Of a stretch of DNA of 58,466 bases, positions 34,270 to 43,064 are shown piece by piece (the stretch's first letter is position 1; each line of letters opens with the position of its first letter). The notes under the pieces were generated by a model. It saw only the letters and a program-made list of their open reading frames with translations, was not told where the DNA came from and did no database searches. The DNA comes from Candidatus Sulfopaludibacter sp. (GTDB taxonomy: Bacteria > Acidobacteriota > Terriglobia > Bryobacterales > Bryobacteraceae), in assembly GCA_031292755.1 (NCBI GenBank), contig JARLGM010000021.1, positions 1 through 58,466 of the forward strand, given 5' to 3'. The translations under genes and the position numbers were made by a program.

Positions 34270-35403
34270 ATGACCCGGCGCACCCTGATCGCGACCCTGT
34301 CGGCGGCTCCTCTGGCCGCCCAGACTGCGCAGCCCGCGCTTTACGCGTACGTGGGGTGCTATACCACCGTGCAACGCTCGGCGCGCGGGGACGGCATCCA
34401 CGTGTATCGCGTGGACCCGCGCACGGGCGCATGGATGCACGTGCAGCGCGCCGGCGACCTGGTCAATCCGTCCTTTCTGGCGGTGGACGCCGGCCAGCGC
34501 CACCTCTACTCGGTACACGGCGATGAAACCTACGCCACGGCGTTTTCGGTAGACCGCGCCACGGGCGTTCTGCAGCCGCTGAATCGAGCCGAAACCGGCG
34601 GGCGCAACGCCGTGCACCTGGCAATCGATCCCAGCGGCCGGTTCCTGATCGTGGCCAACTATGGTTCCGGCAGCGTGGCCGTGCTGCCGATCCGCCCGGA
34701 CGGCAGCCTGGCCGATGCGACGCAGGTTGTCCCCCTGCCCGGCCAACCCGGCCCGCACCGCATCGAGCAGACCGGTTCGCACCCGCATCACGTGGTGTTC
34801 GACCCCGGCGGCCGTTCGGTCATCGTACCGGACAAAGGGCTGGACCGCACCTTCATTTTCCGTTTCGACGCCGCCTCCGGGAAACTCACGCCCACTGAGC
34901 AGGGCGCGGCCATCGCCCGCGCCGGCTCGGGTCCGCGCCACGCGGCCTTCCATCCTCGATTGCCGGTGGCCTGGGTGCTCAACGAAATCGGCAGCACGGT
35001 AACCACATATTTCTGGGATGTCGATCGCGGCAGCCTGCGGGCGGCACAGATTCTCCCCACACTGCCGCCGGATTACACCGGCGAGAACACCGCCGCCGAG
35101 ATCGCCGTCTCGGCGGGAGGCCGCTTCGTCTACTGCTCGAATCGCGGTCACGACAGCGTGGCCGCGTTCCGCAGCGATTCCCGCACGGGCCTGCTGACGT
35201 CCACCGGCTGGACGGCTTCGCAGGGCCGCACGCCGCGCTTTATCGGCTTCGATCCGGCGCGCACTTTCCTGTGCGTGGCGAACGAGCAGTCGGATACCAT
35301 CGTGATCTTCGGCGCGGACGAAACGGGAGCGCTGACGCGCCAGGGATCGCCAGTGCAGAACGGCAGTCCCGTGTGCGTGGCGTTCGGAGCGGGCGCGGCG
35401 TGA
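34270..35403 (+). CDS. pgl: 6-phosphogluconolactonase, seven-bladed propeller type
   Basis: A 377-residue beta propeller of the lactonase family (E. coli YbhE/Pgl type). Repeated blades contain HLAIDPSGRFLIVANYGSGSV, HHVVFDPGGRSVIVPDKG and EIAVSAGGRFVYCSNRGHDSV. The enzyme opens 6-phosphogluconolactone in the pentose phosphate pathway, but the exported start here (MTRRTLIATLSAAPLAAQ) suggests a periplasmic lactonase of another sugar acid. It follows the serine hydrolase by 3 nt and overlaps the S4 gene (GTGA). Confidence 0.85.
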   Translation: MTRRTLIATLSAAPLAAQTAQPALYAYVGCYTTVQRSARGDGIHVYRVDPRTGAWMHVQRAGDLVNPSFLAVDAGQRHLYSVHGDETYATAFSVDRATGVLQPLNRAETGGRNAVHLAIDPSGRFLIVANYGSGSVAVLPIRPDGSLADATQVVPLPGQPGPHRIEQTGSHPHHVVFDPGGRSVIVPDKGLDRTFIFRFDAASGKLTPTEQGAAIARAGSGPRHAAFHPRLPVAWVLNEIGSTVTTYFWDVDRGSLRAAQILPTLPPDYTGENTAAEIAVSAGGRFVYCSNRGHDSVAAFRSDSRTGLLTSTGWTASQGRTPRFIGFDPARTFLCVANEQSDTIVIFGADETGALTRQGSPVQNGSPVCVAFGAGAA

Positions 35404-35768
35404 GAGTCGACAAATGGCTGTGGGCCGCGCGATTCTTCAAGACGCGCTCCCAGGCCGCGCGGGCGTGTGAACTGGGGCGGATTCAATGGGGCGCACAACC
35501 GGCCAAACCGGCGCGCGAAGTCCGGCCCGGGGACATGCTCCTGGTTAAAAACGACAGCGGCGATTTCCAGGTGGAAGTGCTGGTGCTCAGCGAATTACGC
35601 GGTCCCGCCGCCGTGGCGCAAACGCTCTACCGGGAAACGGACGCCAGCCGCGAAGCCCGCATGAAGGCAATCGAGGAGCGAAAAGCCATGCCCCATTTCG
35701 AACCTGTGCATCAAGGCAAACCCTCCAAACGCGACCGGCGCCGGCTGGACCGCTTTCGCGGCAGGTAG
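35400..35768 (+). CDS. hslR: S4-domain RNA-binding protein, HslR/Hsp15 type
   Basis: A 122-residue protein with an N-terminal S4 domain (RVDKWLWAARFFKTRSQAARACELGRI) and a basic tail (SKRDRRRLDRFRGR). Hsp15 rescues stalled 50S subunits with peptidyl-tRNA. The GTG start overlaps the lactonase stop by 4 nt. Confidence 0.88.
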   Translation: MRVDKWLWAARFFKTRSQAARACELGRIQWGAQPAKPAREVRPGDMLLVKNDSGDFQVEVLVLSELRGPAAVAQTLYRETDASREARMKAIEERKAMPHFEPVHQGKPSKRDRRRLDRFRGR

Positions 35769-35781
35769 GATTTCCGCGGGC

Positions 35782-37281
35782 CTACTGGACGGCGACCAAT
35801 GGCTGGAGCCGCATGGCATTTTCGGAGCTGCGGAGCTTCTGCAATGCCTTGGCTTCGATCTGGCGGATGCGCTCGCGGGTGAGGCCAAACACCTGGGCGA
35901 TTTCCTCCAGCGTATGTTCGCGATCGCAGCCGATTCCGAAACGCAACCGAATCACCCGCTCTTCAGGGGGCGTCAGCCTTCTCAGGACATCGGCGGTTTC
36001 GTCGCGGACATCGTGAGCCATCAGCGGATCGATGATGGAATTGGCGGCGTGGCCCTGGATGAGGTCGCCCAGGACCGATTCTCCGTCCCTGCCCACGGGA
36101 AGATCGAGCGATACCGGGTCGCGGGCAATCACTCGCAGTTGCTGCACTTTTTCCGCGGTGGTCTCCATCTCCTGGGCGATCTCTTCGTTCTTCGGGACGC
36201 GCCCCAGTTCCTTTTCCAGCTTGCGCGAGATGTGCAGGAACTTGGTGAGGCTCTCATTCATGTGGACGGGAATGCGGATGGTGCGCGACTGATCGGCAAT
36301 GGCGCGCGTCACCGCCTGGCGAATCCACCAGGTGGCGTAGGTGGAGAACTTGTAGCCGCGATGATAGTCGAATTTGTCGGCGGCGCGCATCAGGCCGATA
36401 TTGCCCTCCTGAATCAGGTCGAGCAAATGGAGGCCGCGATTGACGTATTTCTTGGCAATGGAAACCACCAGCCGGAGGTTCGCCTCCACCAGCGCGGATT
36501 TCGCCGCCGCCGCTTCTGCCTGGCCCTGGTGGGCCGCCTTCAGCCAACGGCGCATCTGGCAGGCGCTGGCACCAGCCGATGCTTCCAGTTCGCGGATCTG
36601 CCGCTTCAGGTCGCGCACCAGTGCCGGAGAGATGCGGCGGCCGCTCAGATCGCCCTCAAACTGGTCGATCTCCCGGATGGCGCCTTCCAAAGACGCACGG
36701 AACTGGTTCCACTGCGCGGGATTGAAGGGAATGGTTCGCATTTCCCGGGAACATTCCACCTGGAGACGGAGCAGCTTTCCGGTGAGTTTCGCACGCAGGT
36801 TGGTGTAGCGCGCCGGGGTGGAACCGATTTCCTGGTCGAGTTCCAGCAGCTTCTTATGGAGGCGCGTAAATCTGGCCAGCCGGCGATTCAGTTCCTGCCG
36901 GGCATTCTCACGAGCCTCTTCATCTATACCGCCCACTTCGAAGCATTCATCGGGCCGGATGGCGTCATCGCGCAGGGCACCGGACAATTCCAGCACGCTC
37001 AACCAAGCCTGCGGAAATCGGGAAACAGCTTTTCGCATCCGATACTTTCCGCGCTCCATTCGTTGGGCCAAGTCGATTTCGCCCTGCCTTTTGAGTAGGC
37101 GCACCGATCCCATCTCGCGCAGGTAAACGCGAACGGGGTCATCGGTGGAGGCGGGCTCCCTGGACGACTCCTCATGTTCGTGATGTTCGTGGAATTCAGT
37201 CTCCAGCAGCTCGGGCGCATCCCCTGCTTCGATCCCGATCGACGCGGCCGGATCCAATGCATATTCTTCAAATTGTTGCAT
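35782..37281 (-). CDS. rpoD: RpoD-type sigma-70 factor
   Basis: A 499-residue sigma factor. Region 1.2 ([30 protein letters not shown]), an insertion of about 180 residues before region 2, regions 2.1-2.4 ([53 protein letters not shown]), region 3 and region 4.2 ([29 protein letters not shown]) are present. Region 1.1 is replaced by a short acidic, His-rich stretch ([12 protein letters not shown]). It is either the housekeeping sigma or a close group 2 paralogue. Start ATG at 37281; it is divergent from the L,D-transpeptidase gene. Confidence 0.9.
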   Translation of the reverse strand: MQQFEEYALDPAASIGIEAGDAPELLETEFHEHHEHEESSREPASTDDPVRVYLREMGSVRLLKRQGEIDLAQRMERGKYRMRKAVSRFPQAWLSVLELSGALRDDAIRPDECFEVGGIDEEARENARQELNRRLARFTRLHKKLLELDQEIGSTPARYTNLRAKLTGKLLRLQVECSREMRTIPFNPAQWNQFRASLEGAIREIDQFEGDLSGRRISPALVRDLKRQIRELEASAGASACQMRRWLKAAHQGQAEAAAAKSALVEANLRLVVSIAKKYVNRGLHLLDLIQEGNIGLMRAADKFDYHRGYKFSTYATWWIRQAVTRAIADQSRTIRIPVHMNESLTKFLHISRKLEKELGRVPKNEEIAQEMETTAEKVQQLRVIARDPVSLDLPVGRDGESVLGDLIQGHAANSIIDPLMAHDVRDETADVLRRLTPPEERVIRLRFGIGCDREHTLEEIAQVFGLTRERIRQIEAKALQKLRSSENAMRLQPLVAVQ

Positions 37282-37441
37282 TTAGAGTGTCGATATCTCT
37301 ACGCGCCGGCAAGCGTGAGTACCATAAAAAACGCCAAGGCTAGAAATATCTGTTATTTGGATGCAGAAAAGGCCGATCTGGTTGCACTCTCGATGCGGTA
37401 CGCAAACGCACAACGTTCGGGCATGTAAAAATAGCAAAGTC

Positions 37442-37864
37442 ATGTATTGCGGCGCGCTTAAGGCGGACCGAATTGTAGTGAACAAGTCGCGGCGGGAAAT
37501 GCTGCTGCTGAGAGGCGACTCCCTGCTGCGGACGTATCGCGTGGCCTTGGGCCGCGACCCCGTTGGCCACAAAGTGCAGGAAGGCGACGGACGCACGCCG
37601 GAAGGCCGTTACGCCATCGACCGGCGGAATCCGAAGAGCCAATATCATTTGGCGCTGCACATCTCGTACCCGAGCGAGGCGGATATCCGGCGCGCCCGGG
37701 AACTCGGCGTCGCGCCCGGCGGAGACATCATGATCCACGGCATGAAGGATGGCCAGCGGCGCGAAACAGACTGGACCCAGGGCTGCGTGGCCGTAACCAA
37801 TGAAGAAATGAATGAAATCTGGGCGCTGGTTCCGGATGGGACGGTGGTGGAAATCAACCCTTAA
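37442..37864 (+). CDS. YafK-like L,D-transpeptidase family protein
   Basis: A 140-residue protein of the YkuD superfamily. The catalytic segment IHGMKDGQRRETDWTQGCVAVTN has the active-site Cys in TQGC. The usual Arg after GCV is Ala-Val-Thr-Asn, as in E. coli YafK/DpaA, which cuts Braun lipoprotein from peptidoglycan rather than making cross-links. No signal peptide is visible with this start, and upstream extension to 37361 adds no convincing signal, so location is uncertain. The frame begins just after the intergenic region shared with rpoD. Confidence 0.8.
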   Translation: MYCGALKADRIVVNKSRREMLLLRGDSLLRTYRVALGRDPVGHKVQEGDGRTPEGRYAIDRRNPKSQYHLALHISYPSEADIRRARELGVAPGGDIMIHGMKDGQRRETDWTQGCVAVTNEEMNEIWALVPDGTVVEINP

Positions 37865-38011
37865 CGACGGGAACGAAGGCAATTGTGTGGTTTGGTCTTT
37901 GGTTTCAGTAGATTCCGTGGGGGATGCTGGAAGACGGGTAGACGTGTTCGAGGTTCCTTCTTGCGCTCACGGTAGCGAGACGCGGGGGCGCGGAGAAAAG
38001 ACGCGGAGAGT

Positions 38012-38572
38012 TTAGTCTTGCTTTGCCGGCAGATTTTTCAGATGACGGTACACCAGGGAAATGGGGAGGCCGACTACGTTGAAGTAGCAGCCGTCGATGC
38101 GCTCGATGTACTTGGAGGCGAGACCCTGGATGGCGTAGGCGCCGGCTTTATCCGTGGGCTCTCCGCTGTCCACGTATGCCTCGATCTCGGCCTGAGACAT
38201 GGGGCTGAACCAGACGCGGGTCACGGCATAATCGCGAATCACTGTGTCGCCGCGCTTGAGGCAGATGCCGGTCATCACTTCGTGGCAGCGTCCCGAGAGC
38301 GCGGCCAACATGCGGCGGGCGTCGGCTGCATCCGCGGGCTTGGCCAGCATTTCCTTTTCGACCACCACGGTAGTGTCCGCGCCTAACACCGTCTCCCCGG
38401 GTCCGGCGGGAACGGCGCGGGCTTTCCATTCCGCGAGGCGCTGTACATAAGCTTCGGGCGCTTCGGCGGAGAGCGGCGCTTCGTCCACGGCCGCGACCCG
38501 AATTGTGAAGGGAATCCCGGCTTGCGTGAGGATCTCCTTGCGGCGGGGCGACTGGGAAGCGAGCACTAACAT
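38012..38572 (-). CDS. maf: Maf-like nucleotide pyrophosphatase
   Basis: A 186-residue protein with the Maf signature LASQSPRRKEIL at the N-terminus, GADTTVVVE and a C-terminal DGCYFNVVGLPISLVYRHL. Maf proteins hydrolyse non-canonical or modified dNTPs/NTPs (UTP, m5UTP or TTP) and can affect septation. The ATG at 38572 is right at the Maf fold; the longer upstream frame runs antisense through the ppk2 gene. Confidence 0.93.
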   Translation of the reverse strand: MLVLASQSPRRKEILTQAGIPFTIRVAAVDEAPLSAEAPEAYVQRLAEWKARAVPAGPGETVLGADTTVVVEKEMLAKPADAADARRMLAALSGRCHEVMTGICLKRGDTVIRDYAVTRVWFSPMSQAEIEAYVDSGEPTDKAGAYAIQGLASKYIERIDGCYFNVVGLPISLVYRHLKNLPAKQD

Positions 38573-38578
38573 TGTTCC

Positions 38579-38588
38579 AGTGTAGAAT
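38579..38588. promoter_or_regulatory. Overlapping divergent -10 elements of maf and ppk2
   Basis: TACACT on the minus strand (38579-38584) ends 6 nt before the maf ATG (gap GGAACA). TAGAAT on the plus strand (38583-38588) ends 8 nt before the ppk2 ATG. The two hexamers share two bases, and only 24 bp separates the two start codons. Confidence 0.45.
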
Positions 38589-38596
38589 GGGGCCGG

Positions 38597-39406
38597 ATGA
38601 AGCATCTGGCGCACGAACTCATTGTGTCCCCCGGCGGTAAGGTCAAACTGGCGGACATTGACCCCGCCGATACGCACGGCGCAACGAAGGCGCGCGCGGA
38701 TCTGAAGCTGAAGAAGAATTGCGAACGGCTGTCGGTGCTGCAATACCTTTTGTATGCGGAGGCCAAGCGGGCGCTGCTGGTGGTGTTGCAAGGCATCGAC
38801 GCAGGTGGTAAGGATGGCACCATCAAGCACGTGATGACCGGTATGAATCCGCAGGGCGTGGATGTGACCGCGTTCAAGGTTCCGGAAGGCGCGGAGAAGC
38901 GGCACGACTACCTGTGGCGGGTGCACAAAGCGGTGCCGGAATCGGGCAAGATCGGGATTTTCAACCGGTCGCATTACGAAGACGTGCTGGTGGTGCGGGT
39001 GCACGGGCTGGCGCCGAAATCGGTGTGGTCCAAGCGTTACGATCAGATCAACGACTTCGAGCGGATGCTGGCCGAGAACGACGTCCGTATTATCAAATTT
39101 CTGCTGTACATCAGCAAGGACGAGCAGGCCAAGCGGTTTCGGGAGCGGCTGGACGATAAAAGTAAGAACTGGAAGTTCTCCCAGTCTGACGTGAAGGAGC
39201 GGGAGTATTGGGACCAGTACATTGAAGCGTACCAGGAGATGCTGCGCAAATGCAGCACCAGTGACGCGCCCTGGTACGTGATACCGGCAAACAAGAAATG
39301 GTTCCGCAACCTGGCCGTTTCGGAGATCATGTTGCACACGCTGGAGAGCATGGACTTGAAATTTCCCAAGCCCACGGCGGACTTGAAAGAGATTACGTTC
39401 GAGTGA
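38597..39406 (+). CDS. ppk2: Polyphosphate kinase 2 family protein
   Basis: A 269-residue PPK2-fold kinase that moves phosphate between polyphosphate and nucleotides. Walker A is GIDAGGKDGTIK (about 66-77), then NPQGVDVTAFKVP; Walker B-like FNRSHYEDVLVVRVH; a lid region follows (LLYISKDEQAKRFRERLDD). Length suits a single-domain class I/III enzyme. The direction of the reaction is not decidable from sequence. Confidence 0.92.
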   Translation: MKHLAHELIVSPGGKVKLADIDPADTHGATKARADLKLKKNCERLSVLQYLLYAEAKRALLVVLQGIDAGGKDGTIKHVMTGMNPQGVDVTAFKVPEGAEKRHDYLWRVHKAVPESGKIGIFNRSHYEDVLVVRVHGLAPKSVWSKRYDQINDFERMLAENDVRIIKFLLYISKDEQAKRFRERLDDKSKNWKFSQSDVKEREYWDQYIEAYQEMLRKCSTSDAPWYVIPANKKWFRNLAVSEIMLHTLESMDLKFPKPTADLKEITFE

Positions 39407-39415
39407 AGCGCGGAC

Positions 39416-40099
39416 CTATTTGTTCAACAATTCGCGCCGCGCTTTGAGCGTCTCTATCAGGGATTGCACCTGGGTATCGGTGGGGATGACGGAGCCATCG
39501 GCGGCGCGGGCGGAGCGCAGGGTTCCGATTACGAGGCCGCGCACGGTTTGGATGCAGGCGTTGAGTTCCTGGTCGAGACCGGCGGCCATCTCTTGTCCCA
39601 GAGCCATCTGAAACTGCTGGACGATCAGTTCGCGCCGCTCACCGGCTTTGGCGGCCTGAGTCAATTCTCCGATGGATTTATTCAAGCTGACGAGCATGTA
39701 ATTGCGGCGGTCCAGAATCTTCTGCACCGTGGCCTTCTCGCCGTACGATGTGCCGTCGGCGAACACGCTCGCGGCTACCGCCACCTTGGCATACATGCCG
39801 TTGCCGCCGATGCGGAACGGGAGCGTAATCTCCTGCCCCGGAGGCACGGGCTGGGCCAACTGCGGATCTGTCAGCGCATCGTAATATCCCATGGACGCGC
39901 CGTAAGCGGGCCCGTTGGGATCGCGATGCAAGGTGTAGATGAAGTTAAACGCGGTGAGCGTGACGGAGGCTCCGTTGTGGACTATGACAGTGGCCGCGCC
40001 GCCGGGATCGTGCGTAATGGTGCTGGTGACGGGCTCGGCCGGTTGATCGGCGGCAACCGCACAGACTACAAACAGCAACATGGACGCCAGCGTCTGCAT
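39416..40099 (-). CDS. Secreted hypothetical protein
   Basis: A 227-residue protein with a Sec signal (MQTLASMLLFVVCAVAA). The mature part has an Ig-like beta N-terminal half (PVTSTITHDPGGAATVIVHNGASVTLTAFNFIYTL) and a helical C-terminal half (LNKSIGELTQAAKAGERRELIVQQFQMALGQE). A GAGAGG ribosome site supports the ATG at 40099 over an upstream in-frame start at 40168. No family recognised. It converges on ppk2. Confidence 0.65.
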   Translation of the reverse strand: MQTLASMLLFVVCAVAADQPAEPVTSTITHDPGGAATVIVHNGASVTLTAFNFIYTLHRDPNGPAYGASMGYYDALTDPQLAQPVPPGQEITLPFRIGGNGMYAKVAVAASVFADGTSYGEKATVQKILDRRNYMLVSLNKSIGELTQAAKAGERRELIVQQFQMALGQEMAAGLDQELNACIQTVRGLVIGTLRSARAADGSVIPTDTQVQSLIETLKARRELLNK

Positions 40100-40180
40100 T
40101 ACCCTCTCACTCCTGTATACACCCCGGCGCGGCAGCGGGCAAATCAGCCGGGGAAAATCACGTTGCATCCGGAGCGCGCG

Positions 40181-40189
40181 TGATAAAAT
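40181..40189 (+). promoter_or_regulatory. Candidate extended -10 promoter (TGATAAAAT)
   Basis: TGATAAAAT provides an extended -10 (TG-n-TAAAAT) 18 bp before the dciA ATG at 40208. A TTGCAT (40163-40168) lies 15 bp upstream of the hexamer. Confidence 0.45.
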
Positions 40190-40207
40190 AATTCAACCAC
40201 CAAAAGT

Positions 40208-40609
40208 ATGGAACGTGCGAGCAAGCTCATCCGGGGATTGAGACTGCCTGGCGACACGATCAGTCCGGAAGAACTGGCGTGTGCCGCGTGGGCGGCGGCG
40301 GTCGGAAAGAAAATCGCCTCGCACACACGGGCGACGCGGCTGGTGCGCAACCGGCTGGTGGTGGAAGTGGAAGACCAGACATGGCAGCGCCAACTGTTTG
40401 CGCTGAGCGGTTTCATTCTGCGGAATCTGGAAAAGCATTTGGGCGGCGGACTGGTGGGCGATCTGGAATTTCGCGTGGTTCCCCTGCGCCGCCAACCGCA
40501 GCGCGCTGTGCAACCCATGCCCGGCCTGTTCGCCGATGAGGCCAACAGCATCGAGGATCCGGTGCTGCGCAGCATCTACCGCGCATCACGGAAAAGAGCA
40601 CTGGCGTGA
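40208..40609 (+). CDS. dciA: DciA-like protein (DUF721)
   Basis: A 133-residue protein with the DUF721 core AWAAAVGKKIASHTRATRLVRNRLVVEVEDQTWQRQL, then an extended tail. DciA is the replicative-helicase loading factor of bacteria without DnaC/DnaI. The stop overlaps the GTG of gatC by 4 nt. Confidence 0.85.
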   Translation: MERASKLIRGLRLPGDTISPEELACAAWAAAVGKKIASHTRATRLVRNRLVVEVEDQTWQRQLFALSGFILRNLEKHLGGGLVGDLEFRVVPLRRQPQRAVQPMPGLFADEANSIEDPVLRSIYRASRKRALA

Positions 40610-40905
40610 AAATCACGGAAAAAGAAGTCCGGTATGTGGCCGGGCTGGCCAACCTGCAACTGGAAGAGGGCGAAATCGGCAAGTTGCAGGCGGACCTGGA
40701 AAGCATCCTGGAACATTTCGACAAGTTGAACGAAGTGGATACCAGCGATGTCGCGCCCATGGCCCAGGTGCTGTTCGATGCCGGGGAGACCGCCGCCCTG
40801 CGCGCGGACGAACCGGTGGCGCCGCTGGGCAATGAGGCCGCACTGGCGAATGCGGCGCAAAAGGGCAGCGGCTATTTCAAGGTCCCCAAAGTGATTGAAC
40901 GCTAG
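40606..40905 (+). CDS. gatC: Asp/Glu-tRNA amidotransferase subunit C
   Basis: A 99-residue GatC. The fold is clear from VRYVAGLANLQLEEGEIGKLQADLESILEHFDKLNEVDTS, then PVAPLGNEAA and YFKVPKVIER. It stabilises GatA-GatB, which converts misacylated Glu-tRNA(Gln)/Asp-tRNA(Asn). GTG start; gatA follows 15 bp later, while gatB is not in the window. Confidence 0.93.
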   Translation: MKITEKEVRYVAGLANLQLEEGEIGKLQADLESILEHFDKLNEVDTSDVAPMAQVLFDAGETAALRADEPVAPLGNEAALANAAQKGSGYFKVPKVIER

Positions 40906-40920
40906 CGGGCCGCCAACACC

Positions 40921-42357
40921 ATGGACATTCCATCACTCACGATCGACAGCATCAGGAAAGGACTACTCGCGCGCCAGTTCAGCGCCACGGAACTGGCCGG
41001 CGAGGCATTGCGGTTCGCCGAAGGGGAGAATCCCAAGACAGGTGCCTATCTGCACTTTTCGCCGGAGCGAGCGCTGGCCGCGGCGGCGCGGGTGGATGAA
41101 CGGATCGCGCGCGGGGAAGATCCCGGACGGCTGGCGGGCGTGCCGGTGGCGGTGAAGGACGTCATCGTGACGAAGGGCCTGCGGACGACCTGCGGATCGA
41201 AGCTGCTGGCGAATTACATTCCGCCGTACGATGCCACGGCGATCGTCCGCCTGGAGCAGGCGGGCGGCGTGATTGTGGGCAAGACGAACTGCGACGAGTT
41301 CGCCATGGGGTCGTCCAATGAGAACTCGGCGTTTGGACCGGTGCGCAATCCGGTGGCGCCGGACCGCGTGCCGGGCGGATCGAGCGGCGGATCGGCGGCG
41401 GCTGTGGCGCAAGGCACGGCGGTGGTTTCGCTGGGGTCGGACACGGGCGGCTCGGTGCGGCAGCCCGCATCGTTTTGCGGCGTGGTGGGCGTGACTCCCA
41501 CGTATGGGCGTGTTTCGCGATACGGTTTGACGGCCTTCGCCAGTTCGCTGGATCACATTGGACCGTTCTCGCGTTCTGTGAAGGACTCCGCTACGGTTCT
41601 GGGGGTAATTGCCGGGCGCGATGCCGCCGATTCGACCTCGGCGACGGCGCCGGTGCCCGATTATGCCTCGCTGCTCGACGGAAACGTAAAAGGCTTGAAG
41701 CTTGGACTGCCGGTCGAGTATCTAAAAGACTTGACGGGAGAGTCCGGCGAGTTGATTGCCCGCGGCGTAGAGAAGCTGAAGACGCTGGGCTGCGAGGTAC
41801 GCGAGATCAGTCTGCCGGCCACCGATTACGCCATTGCTTGTTATTACATCATTGCCACAGCGGAAGCCAGCTCTAACCTGGCACGGTATGACGGCGTGCG
41901 CTACACCGTGCGATCCGGCCACAGCGATACGTTGGCGGATATGTATCGGAACACACGGGGGGAGAATTTCGGAGCGGAGTGTAAGCGGCGGATTATGCTG
42001 GGCACTTACGTGTTGAGCGCGGGCTATTATGACGCATACTATTTAAAGGCGCAGAAAGTGCGGGCGCTGATCGCGCGGGATTTCGCGCGGGCATTCGAGC
42101 AGGTGGATGCAATCGTGGCTCCGGTTTCTCCTTTCCCGGCGTTCCAACTGGGAGAGAAAGTGGACGATCCGGTGGCTATGTACCTCTCGGATATTTTTAC
42201 CATCACCGGCAGTCTGGCGGGCATTCCGTGCATGAGCCTACCGTGCGGAAAAACCGCGGAAGGGTTGCCGGTAGGGATGCAGGTCTTAACCAGACATTTC
42301 GACGAAACCACGATGTTTCGGGTCGCCGATGCGTTTGAAAAAGCCGGCGCCGTTTAA
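40921..42357 (+). CDS. gatA: Asp/Glu-tRNA amidotransferase subunit A
   Basis: A 478-residue amidase-signature enzyme. Catalytic Lys in PVAVKDVIVTKG, the cis-Ser in GGSSGGSAAAV and the nucleophile Ser in SDTGGSVRQPASFCG are present. GatA releases ammonia from glutamine and passes it to GatB. Its position 15 bp after gatC confirms the GatCA unit. Confidence 0.97.
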   Translation: MDIPSLTIDSIRKGLLARQFSATELAGEALRFAEGENPKTGAYLHFSPERALAAAARVDERIARGEDPGRLAGVPVAVKDVIVTKGLRTTCGSKLLANYIPPYDATAIVRLEQAGGVIVGKTNCDEFAMGSSNENSAFGPVRNPVAPDRVPGGSSGGSAAAVAQGTAVVSLGSDTGGSVRQPASFCGVVGVTPTYGRVSRYGLTAFASSLDHIGPFSRSVKDSATVLGVIAGRDAADSTSATAPVPDYASLLDGNVKGLKLGLPVEYLKDLTGESGELIARGVEKLKTLGCEVREISLPATDYAIACYYIIATAEASSNLARYDGVRYTVRSGHSDTLADMYRNTRGENFGAECKRRIMLGTYVLSAGYYDAYYLKAQKVRALIARDFARAFEQVDAIVAPVSPFPAFQLGEKVDDPVAMYLSDIFTITGSLAGIPCMSLPCGKTAEGLPVGMQVLTRHFDETTMFRVADAFEKAGAV

Positions 42358-42399
42358 GCCGGCCGAAAGTTCAACATCAGAGGAGCTAAAGGAGAAGAT

Positions 42400-43011
42400 A
42401 TGGCATTCACACTACCAGCGTTGCTCTATGCAACTGATGCACTGGAACCGCACATCGACAAAATGACGATGGAGATCCATCACGCGAAGCACCACGGGGC
42501 CTATGTCACGAACCTGAACAAGGCTCTGGAATCGGCGCCCGATCTGGCCGGTAAGACCATCGAGGAAATACTGGCGAATAATTGCGCGATTGTTCCGGAG
42601 AACATTCGCACGGCCGTGCGCAACAATGGCGGCGGGCATATCAACCACTCCATGTTCTGGCGGATCATGGGTCCGAACGGCGGCGGCCCGCCGGTAGGCA
42701 ACCTGGCATCGGCCATCAACGGCGCCTTCGGCAGCTTCGATACATTTAAGGAAAAGTTTATGGCCGCCGGCGCAACCCGGTTCGGTTCGGGCTGGGCGTG
42801 GCTGGTGAAGTCGGCCGGTAAGATCGAGATCATTTCCACGGCCAACCAGGACAGCCCGGTGATGGACGGCAAGTACCCGGTAATGGGTCTGGATGTATGG
42901 GAACATGCATATTATCTGAAGTATCAGAACCGCCGGCCGGATTATATGAATGCCTGGTGGAACGTGGTGAACTGGCAGGAAATCGAAGAACGATTTAATT
43001 CGGCGAAGTAA
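42400..43011 (+). CDS. Superoxide dismutase, Fe/Mn type
   Basis: A 203-residue dismutase with metal ligands His in [13 protein letters not shown] and HINHSMFW, and Asp/His in [15 protein letters not shown]. No signal peptide, so cytoplasmic. It has a strong ribosome site (AAAGGAG). A 10-bp hairpin separates it from sthA. Fe versus Mn cannot be decided confidently. Confidence 0.96.
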   Translation: MAFTLPALLYATDALEPHIDKMTMEIHHAKHHGAYVTNLNKALESAPDLAGKTIEEILANNCAIVPENIRTAVRNNGGGHINHSMFWRIMGPNGGGPPVGNLASAINGAFGSFDTFKEKFMAAGATRFGSGWAWLVKSAGKIEIISTANQDSPVMDGKYPVMGLDVWEHAYYLKYQNRRPDYMNAWWNVVNWQEIEERFNSAK

Positions 43012-43027
43012 GGCTCGACGGGGCTAG

Positions 43028-43054
43028 AGACGGCCGGAGCGCCGCCGGCCGTCT
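43028..43054 (+). terminator. Hairpin between sod and sthA
   Basis: A perfect 10-bp stem (AGACGGCCGG/CCGGCCGTCT) with a 7-nt loop. There is no T-run, so it may be an attenuating or RNA-stabilising hairpin rather than a full terminator. Confidence 0.45.
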
Positions 43055-43064
43055 AACTCTGCAC

